Positions 46,636-55,263 of a stretch of 64,000 nucleotides of DNA are shown here, piece by piece; the stretch's first letter is position 1; each line of letters opens with the position of its first letter. The translations under genes and the position numbers were made by a program. The notes under the pieces were generated by a model. It had not been told where the DNA came from and did no database searches. It saw only the letters and a list, made by a program, of their open reading frames with translations. Source of the stretch: Actinomycetes bacterium (lineage in GTDB: Bacteria > Actinomycetota > Acidimicrobiia > Acidimicrobiales > RAAP-2); the NCBI GenBank assembly GCA_021818265.1, contig JAKAEP010000002.1:124001-188000 (forward strand), read 5' to 3'.

Positions 46636-48519
46636 ATGGGCGCGTACCGCGAGGAGTGGCGCAGGAGCATCGAGGACCCCGAGGGGTTCTGGGGCGAGGC
46701 GGCCAAGGCGATCCGGTGGGACCGCGAGCCGACCCGCGTCCTCGACCGCTCGAACCCGCCCTTCTATCGGTGGTTCCCCGACGGCGAGCTCAACACCTGC
46801 TTCAACGCCGTCGACCGGCACGTGGAGGAGGGTCGGGGCGGCCAGGCCGCCCTCATCTACGACAGCCCCGTGACTGGGACCATCGCCTCGCTGACCTTCA
46901 CCGAGCTGCGCGACCAGGTGGCGCGCTGCGCGGGCGCCCTGCGCGCGCTCGGGGTCGAGCGCGGCGACCGGGTCGTCATCTACATGCCCATGGTCCCCGA
47001 GGCGGTCGTGGCCATGCTGGCCAGCGCGCGCATCGGCGCGGTCCACTCGGTCGTCTTCGGGGGCTTCGCCGCCCACGAGCTGGCCCTGCGCATCGAGGAC
47101 GCCCAGCCCAAGGTCGTCGTCTCGGCGTCGTGCGGCATCGAGGTCAAGCGCGTCGTCGAGTACAAGCCGCTGCTCGACGCGGCGATCGACGAGTCGAGCC
47201 ACAAGCCCGAGCACTGCCTCATCCTCCAGCGTCCCCAGGCGGCGGCGAGCCTGCAGGCGCCCCGCGACGTCGACTGGGTCGAAGCGCTCTCTAACGCCAC
47301 GCCGGCCGACTGCGTGCCGGTGGCCGCCACCGACCCGCTCTACGTGCTCTACACCTCGGGCACGACCGGCCGGCCCAAGGGCGTCGTGCGCGACAACGGC
47401 GGTCACGCCGTGGCGCTGCGCTGGAGCATGGCCAACGTCTACGACACCCACCCGGGCGAGGTCTTCTGGGCCGCGTCGGACGTCGGCTGGGTCGTGGGCC
47501 ACTCCTACATCGTCTACGCGCCCCTGCTCGCCGGCTGCACGACGGTCCTCTACGAGGGCAAGCCTGTCGGCACGCCCGACGCCGGCGCGTACTGGCGCGT
47601 GATCGCCCAGCACGGGGTCAAGACCCTCTTCACCGCCCCGACGGGCTTTCGCGCGGTCAAGCGCGAGGACCCCGAGGGCAAGTTGATCGGCGACTACGAC
47701 CTGTCGGGGTTCAAGTACCTGTTCCTCGCGGGCGAGCGGCTCGACCCGGAGACCTACAAGTGGGCGAGCGAGCACCTCGCAGTCCCGGTCGTCGACCACT
47801 GGTGGCAGACCGAGACGGGCTGGCCCATCGTGGCCAACCTCATGGGGATGGACCCCCTGGCGATCAAGGCGGGCTCGCCGACGGTGCCGGTGCCCGGCTA
47901 CGACGTGCGTGTGCTCGACGCCACGGGCCAGGAGGTCCCGGCCGGGACCGAGGGCGCGATCATGATCCGCACCCCGCTGCCCCCCGGGACGCTCTCGACG
48001 CTGTGGCGAAACGACGAGAACTTCGTCCAGACCTACCTGTCGCGGGTGCCGGGCTACTACCTGACCGGCGACGGGGGCCACTTCGACGAGGACGGCTACC
48101 TCTTCGTCATGGGCCGGGTGGACGACGTGATCAACGTGGCCGGCCACCGGCTCTCGACCGGCGAGATGGAAGAGATCATCGCCGGGCACCCCGACGTCGC
48201 CGAGTGCGCGGTGATCGGGGTCGCCGACGAGCTGAAGGGCCAGGTGCCCCGGGCCCTGGTGGTCCTGAAGGGCGGGGTCACCCGCGACCACGCGACCATC
48301 TGCGAGGAGGTCGTCCAGCGCGTGCGCGACCAGGTGGGCAGCGTCGCCAGCCTGCGCCGGGCCGACGTCGTGGCGGCCCTGCCCAAGACGCGCTCGGGCA
48401 AGATCCTGCGCAAGAGCATGCGCGCCATCGCCGACGGGCGCGACGAGCCGGTCCCCTCGACGATCGACGACGTCGCGGTCCTCGAGGCCCTGAGGCCGGT
48501 CCTGCGCGCGGGCGCCTGA
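46636..48519 (+). CDS. prpE: Propionyl-CoA (acyl-CoA) synthetase
   Basis: VLYTSGTTGRPKGVVRDNGGHAVALRWSM, WWQTETGWPI, LPKTRSGKILRKSMR; SD gaggaggg before ATG 46636. Confidence 0.9.
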   Translation: MGAYREEWRRSIEDPEGFWGEAAKAIRWDREPTRVLDRSNPPFYRWFPDGELNTCFNAVDRHVEEGRGGQAALIYDSPVTGTIASLTFTELRDQVARCAGALRALGVERGDRVVIYMPMVPEAVVAMLASARIGAVHSVVFGGFAAHELALRIEDAQPKVVVSASCGIEVKRVVEYKPLLDAAIDESSHKPEHCLILQRPQAAASLQAPRDVDWVEALSNATPADCVPVAATDPLYVLYTSGTTGRPKGVVRDNGGHAVALRWSMANVYDTHPGEVFWAASDVGWVVGHSYIVYAPLLAGCTTVLYEGKPVGTPDAGAYWRVIAQHGVKTLFTAPTGFRAVKREDPEGKLIGDYDLSGFKYLFLAGERLDPETYKWASEHLAVPVVDHWWQTETGWPIVANLMGMDPLAIKAGSPTVPVPGYDVRVLDATGQEVPAGTEGAIMIRTPLPPGTLSTLWRNDENFVQTYLSRVPGYYLTGDGGHFDEDGYLFVMGRVDDVINVAGHRLSTGEMEEIIAGHPDVAECAVIGVADELKGQVPRALVVLKGGVTRDHATICEEVVQRVRDQVGSVASLRRADVVAALPKTRSGKILRKSMRAIADGRDEPVPSTIDDVAVLEALRPVLRAGA

Positions 48520-48523
48520 CCGA

Positions 48524-48560
48524 CGCGGGGCCGGGGGCTCGCGCCCCGGCACGCCCCGCG
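48524..48560 (+). terminator. GC-rich hairpin downstream of prpE (first of tandem pair)
   Basis: cgcgggg/ccccgcg outer and ccgggg/ccccgg inner arms. Confidence 0.5.
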
Positions 48561-48563
48561 CGT

Positions 48564-48589
48564 CCCCCGGCCCGGCGGCGGGCCGGGGG
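48564..48589 (+). terminator. Perfect 10-bp GC hairpin downstream of prpE (second of tandem pair)
   Basis: cccccggccc-ggcggc-gggccggggg. Confidence 0.6.
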
Positions 48590-48680
48590 CAAAGTGACGT
48601 TGGTCCCGTTTTTTCGACCCCGGGCGACCCAGCACAATGGGTCATGGCCTCGAAGGCTGAGGTTGCACGGAGGGTCGCAG

Positions 48681-49301
48681 ATGGTCAGTGAGTGGGGGCG
48701 CGCCGTTCGGCTCTGGACGGCCGGCTGGAGCCTGTCGCGTCGCTACGCGCCGAAGGCGCCGAGGAACGCACTCGCGGTGATCGCCGTCCTCATGGTCGCG
48801 GTGACGGTCCTTCGCTGGTTCGTCGACGGCGCCGGCCAGAGCGCGGCGCTGCTCTACGTCGTGCCGATCGCGCTCAGCGCGGTGCGCTTCGGCCGTCGGG
48901 GTGGGATCGTCTCGGCGGGCATCGCCATGGCGGCCTTCGTCGTGCTCGAGCTCGTCCGCTCGAAGGGCGACCCCGACCTCACCGGCTGGGTGGCGCCCCT
49001 GCTCGCCATGGCGCTCATGGGCGGTCTCGTCGGTCACCTCAGCGAGGCGGCCGCGCGCAACGACGCGGCGCGCCGACTCCACCTGAAGGAGTTCGAGGAG
49101 GCCGAGCGGGCCCGCCTCGCCGACCTCGAGGCGAGCGACTCGATCGTCCAGCGCGTCGCCGCGGCCCGGTGGATGCTCGAGGTCGGTCGCAGCGAGGACG
49201 CCCTGCGGGCGCTCGAGGACACCGTCAGCGACGGCATCGACCACCTGGCGAAGCGACTGCCCCCGCCCGAGCCCGACTCACTCGCCGGCGAGGGCGCCTA
49301 G
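48681..49301 (+). CDS. Membrane protein with DUF4118-like sensor TM region and coiled coil
   Basis: LAVIAVLMVAVTVLRWFVDGAGQSAALLYVVPIALSAVRFGRRGGIVSAGIAMAAFVVLE; ATG 48681. Confidence 0.65.
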   Translation: MVSEWGRAVRLWTAGWSLSRRYAPKAPRNALAVIAVLMVAVTVLRWFVDGAGQSAALLYVVPIALSAVRFGRRGGIVSAGIAMAAFVVLELVRSKGDPDLTGWVAPLLAMALMGGLVGHLSEAAARNDAARRLHLKEFEEAERARLADLEASDSIVQRVAAARWMLEVGRSEDALRALEDTVSDGIDHLAKRLPPPEPDSLAGEGA

Positions 49302-49552
49302 CCCCCGCCCCGAGGGCCGTCGGGGCCACGACCGCCACGGGGCTCGTGGCCCGACGGCCCGGTCGCGCGGTACCGGTCACCGTCGAGCGCGACGACGCCC
49401 GCCGCCGCCAGCTCGCGCAGCCCGGAGCGCACGCGGTAGAGCGCCAGCCCGGTCGTGCGCGCCACCTCCTCGGGCGTCGAGGGCGTCGCCAGAGCCGCCA
49501 CGAGCGCGCGTCCCGACGGGCTAAGGGTCCCGTCGGCGTTGAGACAGGCCAC
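49298..49552 (-). CDS. Small winged-helix-like protein
   Basis: SPSGRALVAALATPSTPEEVARTTGLALYRVRSGLRELAAAGVVALDGDRYRAT. Confidence 0.6.
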   Translation of the reverse strand: MACLNADGTLSPSGRALVAALATPSTPEEVARTTGLALYRVRSGLRELAAAGVVALDGDRYRATGPSGHEPRGGRGPDGPRGGG

Positions 49553-50239
49553 TCAGAGCGCCTCGACCGACTTGGTGCACAGGTACCAGTCGACCCGCTC
49601 GAAGCCCTCGGTGCGGCTCGCGAACTCCTCGCTCATGCGTTCCGCGGCCGTCTCGACCGTGGGCGGGGTCGGGATGATCACCTTGTCTCCGGGGCGCCAG
49701 TTGGCCGGCGTGGCGACCTGGCGGGCGTCGGACATCTGGAGGGCGTCGACGAGCCGGACGACCTCCGCGGTGTTGCGCCCGGTGGTGAGCGGGTAGTAGA
49801 TCATGGCGCGCACGCGGCCGATCGGGTCGATCACGAAGACGCAGCGCGAGGTCTCGGTCGTCGACTCGCCGGGCATCACCATCCCGTAGGCGGTGGCGAC
49901 GGCCCGGTCGAGGTCGGCGATGACCGGGAAGGGGATCGTGACGCCGGTCTTCTCCTCGATGTTGCGCACCCAGGCGATGTGGGCCGACACGCTGTCGATC
50001 GAGAGCCCGAGCAGCTCGGTGTGGCGGCGCTGGAGATCGGGGTAGATCGCCGCGAAGGCCATGAACTCGGTCGTGCACACCGGGGTGAAGTCCGCCGGGT
50101 GCGAGAAGAGCACCAGCCAGCCGCCCGCGTAGTCCGCGAGCCGGATCACGCCGTGGGTCGTCGTCGCCTCGAAGTCCGGGGCCGGCTCGTTGAGGCGCGG
50201 CAGCCTCGCGCCCGGGGTGGTGCCGTCGGTGGTCTCCAT
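49553..50239 (-). CDS. Peroxiredoxin (1-Cys Prx6/AhpC-like)
   Basis: LVLFSHPADFTPVCTTEFMAFAAIYPDL, LGLSIDSVSAHIAWVRNIEEKTGVTIPFPVIADLDR. Confidence 0.93.
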   Translation of the reverse strand: METTDGTTPGARLPRLNEPAPDFEATTTHGVIRLADYAGGWLVLFSHPADFTPVCTTEFMAFAAIYPDLQRRHTELLGLSIDSVSAHIAWVRNIEEKTGVTIPFPVIADLDRAVATAYGMVMPGESTTETSRCVFVIDPIGRVRAMIYYPLTTGRNTAEVVRLVDALQMSDARQVATPANWRPGDKVIIPTPPTVETAAERMSEEFASRTEGFERVDWYLCTKSVEAL

Positions 50240-50272
50240 GACCTCTCCTCTCGTTCTCGCCCCTCGGGGCGG

Positions 50273-50446
50273 TCAGTCGCGCTCGGGGTGAGTGGTGAGC
50301 CGCTCGAGCTCCGCGCGGACCCCGGCGACCTCGCGCTCGAGGGCCTCGAGGTGACGCACGAGCGCCTCGACGTGCGACGGCGGCGGGGCCGGTCGCCCCG
50401 AGCCCCCGCGGTGGCGACGTGGCCGACGCGCGCACCAACAGCCCAT
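50273..50446 (-). CDS. 57-aa small protein (basic N-terminus plus coiled coil)
   Basis: MGCWCARRPRRHRGG...VEALVRHLEALEREVAGVRAELERL; SD AAGGAGGCGCG-ATG 50446. Confidence 0.5.
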   Translation of the reverse strand: MGCWCARRPRRHRGGSGRPAPPPSHVEALVRHLEALEREVAGVRAELERLTTHPERD

Positions 50447-50530
50447 CGCGCCTCCTTCGCCCACCCGCCCCTAGGACGCTAGGAGCGTCCCCGTCGGGTG
50501 GGTAGGGGAGAAGGTCACGGCGCGGATCGC

Positions 50531-51049
50531 TCAGTCGAGATCGCCCGAGAGGAGCTCGCGGACCGCGGCGACGACCTCGTCGTCGCTCTCGGCGAGGGCG
50601 AAGTGGTCGCTCAGCCACGCCCCGGCGAGCTCGCCGCGCACGCGGCGGGCCGACCCGTCGGGGAGCGCGAGGAGGGGCGCGAGCAGCCCGTGGGCGGCGA
50701 CGGCGGCGAAGGGCTCGGGGTCCCAGCCCCCGGCCGCGACGACCGCGCGGATCTCCGCGGGCGAGAGGGGCGAGTCGATCCACGCGGGGAGCCACGCGAG
50801 GACCCCGACCGCCCGCGAACCGCCCACGAGGTAGCCCAGTCGCTCGGAGTCCTCGGTCAGGATCGCGAGCACCTCGGCGAGACGGCCGCCCCACCCGTGC
50901 TCGGCGGCGAGGCGCGTGCCGACCTGGGCGGGGAGGGCGCCGTCGGGGCCGGCGCAGGAGGCGAGGGCGGCCGCGACCTCGTCCAGGGTCGGCTCACGGG
51001 TCCCGGCGCCCGGCGCCTCGATCGGGCTCTGGTCTAGGCCGCCTCGCAC
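50531..51049 (-). CDS. Hypothetical protein
   Basis: Coding-like ORF; TLDEVAAALASCAGPDGALPAQVGTRLAAEHGWGGRLAEVL. Confidence 0.5.
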   Translation of the reverse strand: MRGGLDQSPIEAPGAGTREPTLDEVAAALASCAGPDGALPAQVGTRLAAEHGWGGRLAEVLAILTEDSERLGYLVGGSRAVGVLAWLPAWIDSPLSPAEIRAVVAAGGWDPEPFAAVAAHGLLAPLLALPDGSARRVRGELAGAWLSDHFALAESDDEVVAAVRELLSGDLD

Positions 51050-51101
51050 CCCTCCAGTCTCGGCCGGCGGCGCGGCGTCCCCCAGGGCCGAAGGTCCCGG
51101 C

Positions 51102-52085
51102 CTAGGGCGCCGCGACGGCGTGGGCGCCGAGGCCGACGGCGAGGCGGGTCAGCGCGTAGGCCAGCGCGAGTGCGGCACCCGGCCCGACGACCCACCCCCG
51201 CACGATGGCCGCGAGCGTGGAGGAGCGAACCGTCGCGCGCCCTCGCGCGAGCCCCGCCCCGGCCATCGCGCCCACCAGGGCCTGGTTCATCGAGGTGAAG
51301 TAGCCGTTCGCGACCGCGACCAGCACGACGAGCGCCTGGACCAGTTGGGCGGCGGTGGCCATCGGACGATCGACCTCGACGACCTCGAAGGCGACCCGCC
51401 TCAGGAGGGGCCGCCCCCAGGTGAGGACCCCGGCGGCGAGTCCGAGGCCCCCGAGCGCCCCGGCGCCGAGCGGCCCGAGGACGTGGGTGCCCACGAGCGA
51501 GCCGGTGGCGTTGGCGACGTCGTTCGCGCCCATGGTGAACGACGCCAGGGCGCCCACCGCGACGAGACCGGGGCCCAGCGTGCGCGCCATCCCCGCCGCG
51601 CCCTCCCCGGGGGGACGGCCCACCCCCGGGACGTGGTCGGCGAGGCGCGTGAGGGCGAAGCCCAGCACCGCCGCCACGACGGGCGCCAGGACCCAGAAGG
51701 CCGCGAGCGTCGCGACCGTGGCCCACTGGACCGCCACCCCGGCGGCCACCCCGGCGCCGACGGCGCTGAAGACGAGGATCTGGATGGTCGAGGTCGGGAG
51801 CCGGCGCCAGGTGAAGAGGCTGGTGAGGCCGAAGGCGACCGCGAGCACGACGACCTCGCCCGTGACGCTGAGCCCCCGGCCGGCGAGCAGGCCCTCGCCG
51901 ACGGTGCGCTCGACCCCGTGCGAGGCGAGGGCCGCGCCGAGGAGGGCGAGCGGCGCCATGACGAGCAGCGCGCGCCGGGCCGAGACGGCGCCCAGCGCGT
52001 GGGGCATGCCCATGCACGCTCCGGTGTAGTGGGCGCCCATCGAGAAGGCGAAGCCCACCGCGACGGCGACGAGCAGGACCGTCAC
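51102..52085 (-). CDS. PiT-family inorganic phosphate transporter
   Basis: GFAFSMGAHYTGACMGMPHALG, VGALASFTMGANDVANATGSLVG. Confidence 0.85.
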   Translation of the reverse strand: MTVLLVAVAVGFAFSMGAHYTGACMGMPHALGAVSARRALLVMAPLALLGAALASHGVERTVGEGLLAGRGLSVTGEVVVLAVAFGLTSLFTWRRLPTSTIQILVFSAVGAGVAAGVAVQWATVATLAAFWVLAPVVAAVLGFALTRLADHVPGVGRPPGEGAAGMARTLGPGLVAVGALASFTMGANDVANATGSLVGTHVLGPLGAGALGGLGLAAGVLTWGRPLLRRVAFEVVEVDRPMATAAQLVQALVVLVAVANGYFTSMNQALVGAMAGAGLARGRATVRSSTLAAIVRGWVVGPGAALALAYALTRLAVGLGAHAVAAP

Positions 52086-52169
52086 CGGGGTGCGGCGAGG
52101 GGTCCCCGGGTGCTCGCCACGGGGGAACCCTAGCGAGGGGCCGGCCGCCGGGGCGCGCCGGCCGACGGC

Positions 52170-52883
52170 TCAGGTGGTCGGTGCGACCGCCGACCCGCCG
52201 GCTCGCGGGCGCTCCGCCGGGTGACGCAGCCACACCAGCGACTCGGCGTCGCCGAGGAGCTCGAGCCGACGCCGCAGGACCGGGTTGTCGTTGGCCTGGC
52301 TGGCGTGGCACGCGATGGCCCGGCGCTGGACGGTCCGGTCGACGTCGAGGCGCAGGTCGACGCCGCGGGCGTCGCGGCCGACGAAGCCGGCGGAGAACTC
52401 GGCGTTGAGCTCGTCGGCCACCTCGCGCGGCAGGCTCCACGCGATCACCGGCGCGAGGGGCGCGCCCTCGAGCGCGGCCTCGGTCGCGCGCACGTGGTCG
52501 GGGTGGCCGGTGATGCCGCCCTCGTCGAAGACGACGAGCAGGTCGGCGTCGACCTCGCGCGCCGCCGCGGCCACCTCGGTCGCGAGGCGCTCCAGGGGGA
52601 CCTCGGCGAGGCCCCCGTCGGGGTAGTCGAGCAGGTCGACCCGGCTGACGCCCAGGACCACCGCCGCCGCGGTGAGCTCCTCGCGGCGGACCTCGCCGAG
52701 GGGGCGGTCGGATCGACCGAGCGTCGAGGCCTCACCGTGGGTGAAGCACAGCATCGACACGGTCGCGCCGGCGTCGGCGAAGCGCGTGAGGACGGCCCCG
52801 AGGCCGAAGCTCTCGTCGTCGGGGTGGGCGCAGACCGCCAGGACCGACGTCGCGGAGGGCACGACGGTGGCCACGGCGCTCAC
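52170..52883 (-). CDS. PIG-L/LmbE family deacetylase
   Basis: VLAVCAHPDDESFGLGAVLTRFADAGATVSMLCFTHGEAST, FDEGGITGHPDHVRATEAAL; GTG 52883. Confidence 0.9.
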   Translation of the reverse strand: MSAVATVVPSATSVLAVCAHPDDESFGLGAVLTRFADAGATVSMLCFTHGEASTLGRSDRPLGEVRREELTAAAVVLGVSRVDLLDYPDGGLAEVPLERLATEVAAAAREVDADLLVVFDEGGITGHPDHVRATEAALEGAPLAPVIAWSLPREVADELNAEFSAGFVGRDARGVDLRLDVDRTVQRRAIACHASQANDNPVLRRRLELLGDAESLVWLRHPAERPRAGGSAVAPTT

Positions 52884-52885
52884 GT

Positions 52886-53284
52886 TCAGGCGCCCAGCCG
52901 CTCCGCGACCCTCGCCAGCGCGGCGGCGACCTCGTCGGCGAGCGCGAGGTCCGCGGACGTGCGGGCGGGGTCTCCGAGGGCGAACATCGCGCGCGGGTCG
53001 GCGATGGCGACGCGGGTCCGCCCCTCGCCGAGGTCCTCGAGCGCGACGTTGCAGGGCAGCACGAGGGCGAGCGACGGGTCCGCGGTGAGGCCCCGGTGGG
53101 CGAAGACGGGGTTGCACGCCCCCAGGATCTTGAGGGCCGGGCGCTCGACGTCGAGCTTGGCCTTGAAGGTGGCGGCGACGTCGATCTCGCTCAGCACGCC
53201 GAAGCCCTCGGACGAGAGCGCCTGGCGCACCCCGGCCTCGGCCTCACCGAAGGGGAGTGACAGGGTCACCTCGATGGCGTTCAC
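52886..53284 (-). CDS. DUF302 family protein
   Basis: EVTLSLPFGEAEAGVRQALSSEGFGVLSEIDVAATFKAKLDVERPALKILGACNPVFAHRGLTADPSLALVLPCNVALEDLG. Confidence 0.9.
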   Translation of the reverse strand: MNAIEVTLSLPFGEAEAGVRQALSSEGFGVLSEIDVAATFKAKLDVERPALKILGACNPVFAHRGLTADPSLALVLPCNVALEDLGEGRTRVAIADPRAMFALGDPARTSADLALADEVAAALARVAERLGA

Positions 53285-53296
53285 GGGCCGTCGACC

Positions 53297-53668
53297 TCAG
53301 GCCTGGGCGGGGGCCTGCTCGGCGATGGACTTGCGCACCTCGTCCATGTCGAGTGCCTTCACCTTGCCGATGATCTCCTCCAGGGCGGCCGAGGGCAGGG
53401 CGCCGGGCTGGGCGTAGAGGAGGATCTGGTCGCGGAAGGCCATGAGGGTCGGGATCGACATGATGCCGAAGGCGGCGGCGAGCTCCTGCTCGGCCTCGGT
53501 GTCGACCTTGGCGAAGACGACGTCGTCGTGGACCTCGGAGGCGGCCTCGTAGACGGGGGCGAACATCCGACACGGCGCGCACCAGCTCGCCCAGAAGTCG
53601 ATAAGGACGATGTCGTTGTTGGCGACGGTGGACTCGAAGCTCTCTCGGGTCAGTTGGACGGTGGCCAC
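53297..53668 (-). CDS. trxA: Thioredoxin
   Basis: VLIDFWASWCAPCRMFAPVYEAASEVHDDVVFAKVDTEAEQELAAAFGIMSIPTLMAFRD. Confidence 0.95.
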   Translation of the reverse strand: MATVQLTRESFESTVANNDIVLIDFWASWCAPCRMFAPVYEAASEVHDDVVFAKVDTEAEQELAAAFGIMSIPTLMAFRDQILLYAQPGALPSAALEEIIGKVKALDMDEVRKSIAEQAPAQA

Positions 53669-55218
53669 GGTGTCTCCTCGGTGGTCGGGCTGCTGTCGTC
53701 CATTATACCCCCTGGGGTATAGTCCGTGACGCCGCCGGCCTGGTGGTCCCGGCCGGCCCGGCCGGTCGACCGGGCGCGACTCAGCGAGAAGAGGGCGGCC
53801 AGGGCCATCAGGCCCATCGAGGCGTAGAAGGCGTTGTGCAGACCGGAGGTGAACGCGGCGGCCAGGTCGTGGCTGAGGCTCGTCGAGCCCACGAAGATCG
53901 CGAAGGCCAGGCGGCGGCTGATGCTGTGCGAGGCGATCAGCATCGCTAGGGAGAACGAGAAGACCATGCCGACGTTGGCGAAGGTCCGCAGCATCCCCGA
54001 CGAGATGCCGAACGACTGGGGCGGTGAGGCCTTCATCACCGCCGAGTTGTTGGCCGGGAAGAAGGAGCTGGCGCCGAGCCCGTTGACGACGCTGCCCACC
54101 ACGACCACCCAGAGGCCGGTCGAGACCGACAGGTGGGCGTAGATGAACAGGGCCACCACCTGGACGGCGAGGCCGATCGTCGCGGGCACGACCGGCGAGA
54201 CCCGGTCCGCCAGCCGCCCCGCCGCCGGGCCGATCGCCGCGCCGACGAGATAGCCCGGGATGAGCAGCAGGGACGCGTGGATCGGCGTGAGGCCCCTCGC
54301 CCCCTGAAGGTACATGATCACGAGGAAGAGGACGGCGTAGTTCGCGAGGCCCTGGAAGAACGAGGCCAGCAGCGACGGGGTCATCGTGGGCACCGCGAAG
54401 AGTGAGAGGGGGAGCATGGGCTCGGCGGCCCGCCGCTCCACGAGGACGAACAGCCCGAGCAGGACGACGCCGCCGACGAGGTAGCCCAGGATCGTCGCGT
54501 CGAGGGGGTCGGTCGCGAGCTTGGTCACCGACCACAGCACGCCGTAGAGACCGAGGCCGAGCGTCGCCATGCCCGCGAGGTCGAGACGGTGGCTGACCCG
54601 GGTCCCGTGCTCGCGCAGCAGCCGCAGGGCGAGCCCCACCCCGACGAGGCCGATGGGGACGTTGATCCAGAAGATCCAGCGCCACGACACGTAGGTCACG
54701 ATCGCCCCGCCGAGGAGGATCCCCAGCACGGCACCGGCGCTGAAGCCGACGGCGTTGTAGCCGTAGGCCCTGCCGCGCTGCTCTTTGGGGAAGAGCTCGG
54801 CGATGATCGCGCCGCTGTTGGCCGTCACCAGCGCGCCCCCGACCCCCTGGAGGAGGCGGAAGGCGACGATCGAGGCCTCGTCCCAGGCCAGCGCGCACAG
54901 GGCCGAGCCCACGATGAAGACGACGAAGCCGGCCTCGTACATGCGCACCCGCCCGAACATGTCGCCGAGGCGCCCGACCTGGGTGGCGAGCAGCGTGATG
55001 ATGAGGAGGTAGCCGATAACCACCCATATGACCGAGTCGAGCGCGACGTGCAGGCTGCGCTCGATCTCGGGCAGGGCGAGCACGACGATGGTCGTGTCGA
55101 CCGCGGTGATCATGACCCCGACCATCACCACGACGATCGCCCACGCGCTCGAGGAGTGGGTCCCTCGGGCCGTCGGCGTCTCGGTGTCCGGGGGAGTGGG
55201 GACCGGGTCGAGCACCAC
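53650..55218 (-). CDS. MFS drug-efflux transporter (DHA2/EmrB-QacA family)
   Basis: VDTTIVVLALPEIERSLHVALDSVIWVVIGYLL, RLLQGVGGALVTANSGAIIAELFPKEQRGRAYG, VSWRWIFWINVPIGL. Confidence 0.92.
   Translation of the reverse strand: MVLDPVPTPPDTETPTARGTHSSSAWAIVVVMVGVMITAVDTTIVVLALPEIERSLHVALDSVIWVVIGYLLIITLLATQVGRLGDMFGRVRMYEAGFVVFIVGSALCALAWDEASIVAFRLLQGVGGALVTANSGAIIAELFPKEQRGRAYGYNAVGFSAGAVLGILLGGAIVTYVSWRWIFWINVPIGLVGVGLALRLLREHGTRVSHRLDLAGMATLGLGLYGVLWSVTKLATDPLDATILGYLVGGVVLLGLFVLVERRAAEPMLPLSLFAVPTMTPSLLASFFQGLANYAVLFLVIMYLQGARGLTPIHASLLLIPGYLVGAAIGPAAGRLADRVSPVVPATIGLAVQVVALFIYAHLSVSTGLWVVVVGSVVNGLGASSFFPANNSAVMKASPPQSFGISSGMLRTFANVGMVFSFSLAMLIASHSISRRLAFAIFVGSTSLSHDLAAAFTSGLHNAFYASMGLMALAALFSLSRARSTGRAGRDHQAGGVTDYTPGGIMDDSSPTTEETPWPPSN
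53704..53721. promoter_or_regulatory. CsoR/CstR (DUF156)-like operator upstream of trxA
   Basis: tatacccc-ct-ggggtata perfect 8+8 inverted repeat; 35 bp upstream of trxA GTG. Confidence 0.65.
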
Positions 55219-55263
55219 CGGGCACCCTAGGTCGCGCCGGGGCCCGACGCGCCGGGCGCGCCG

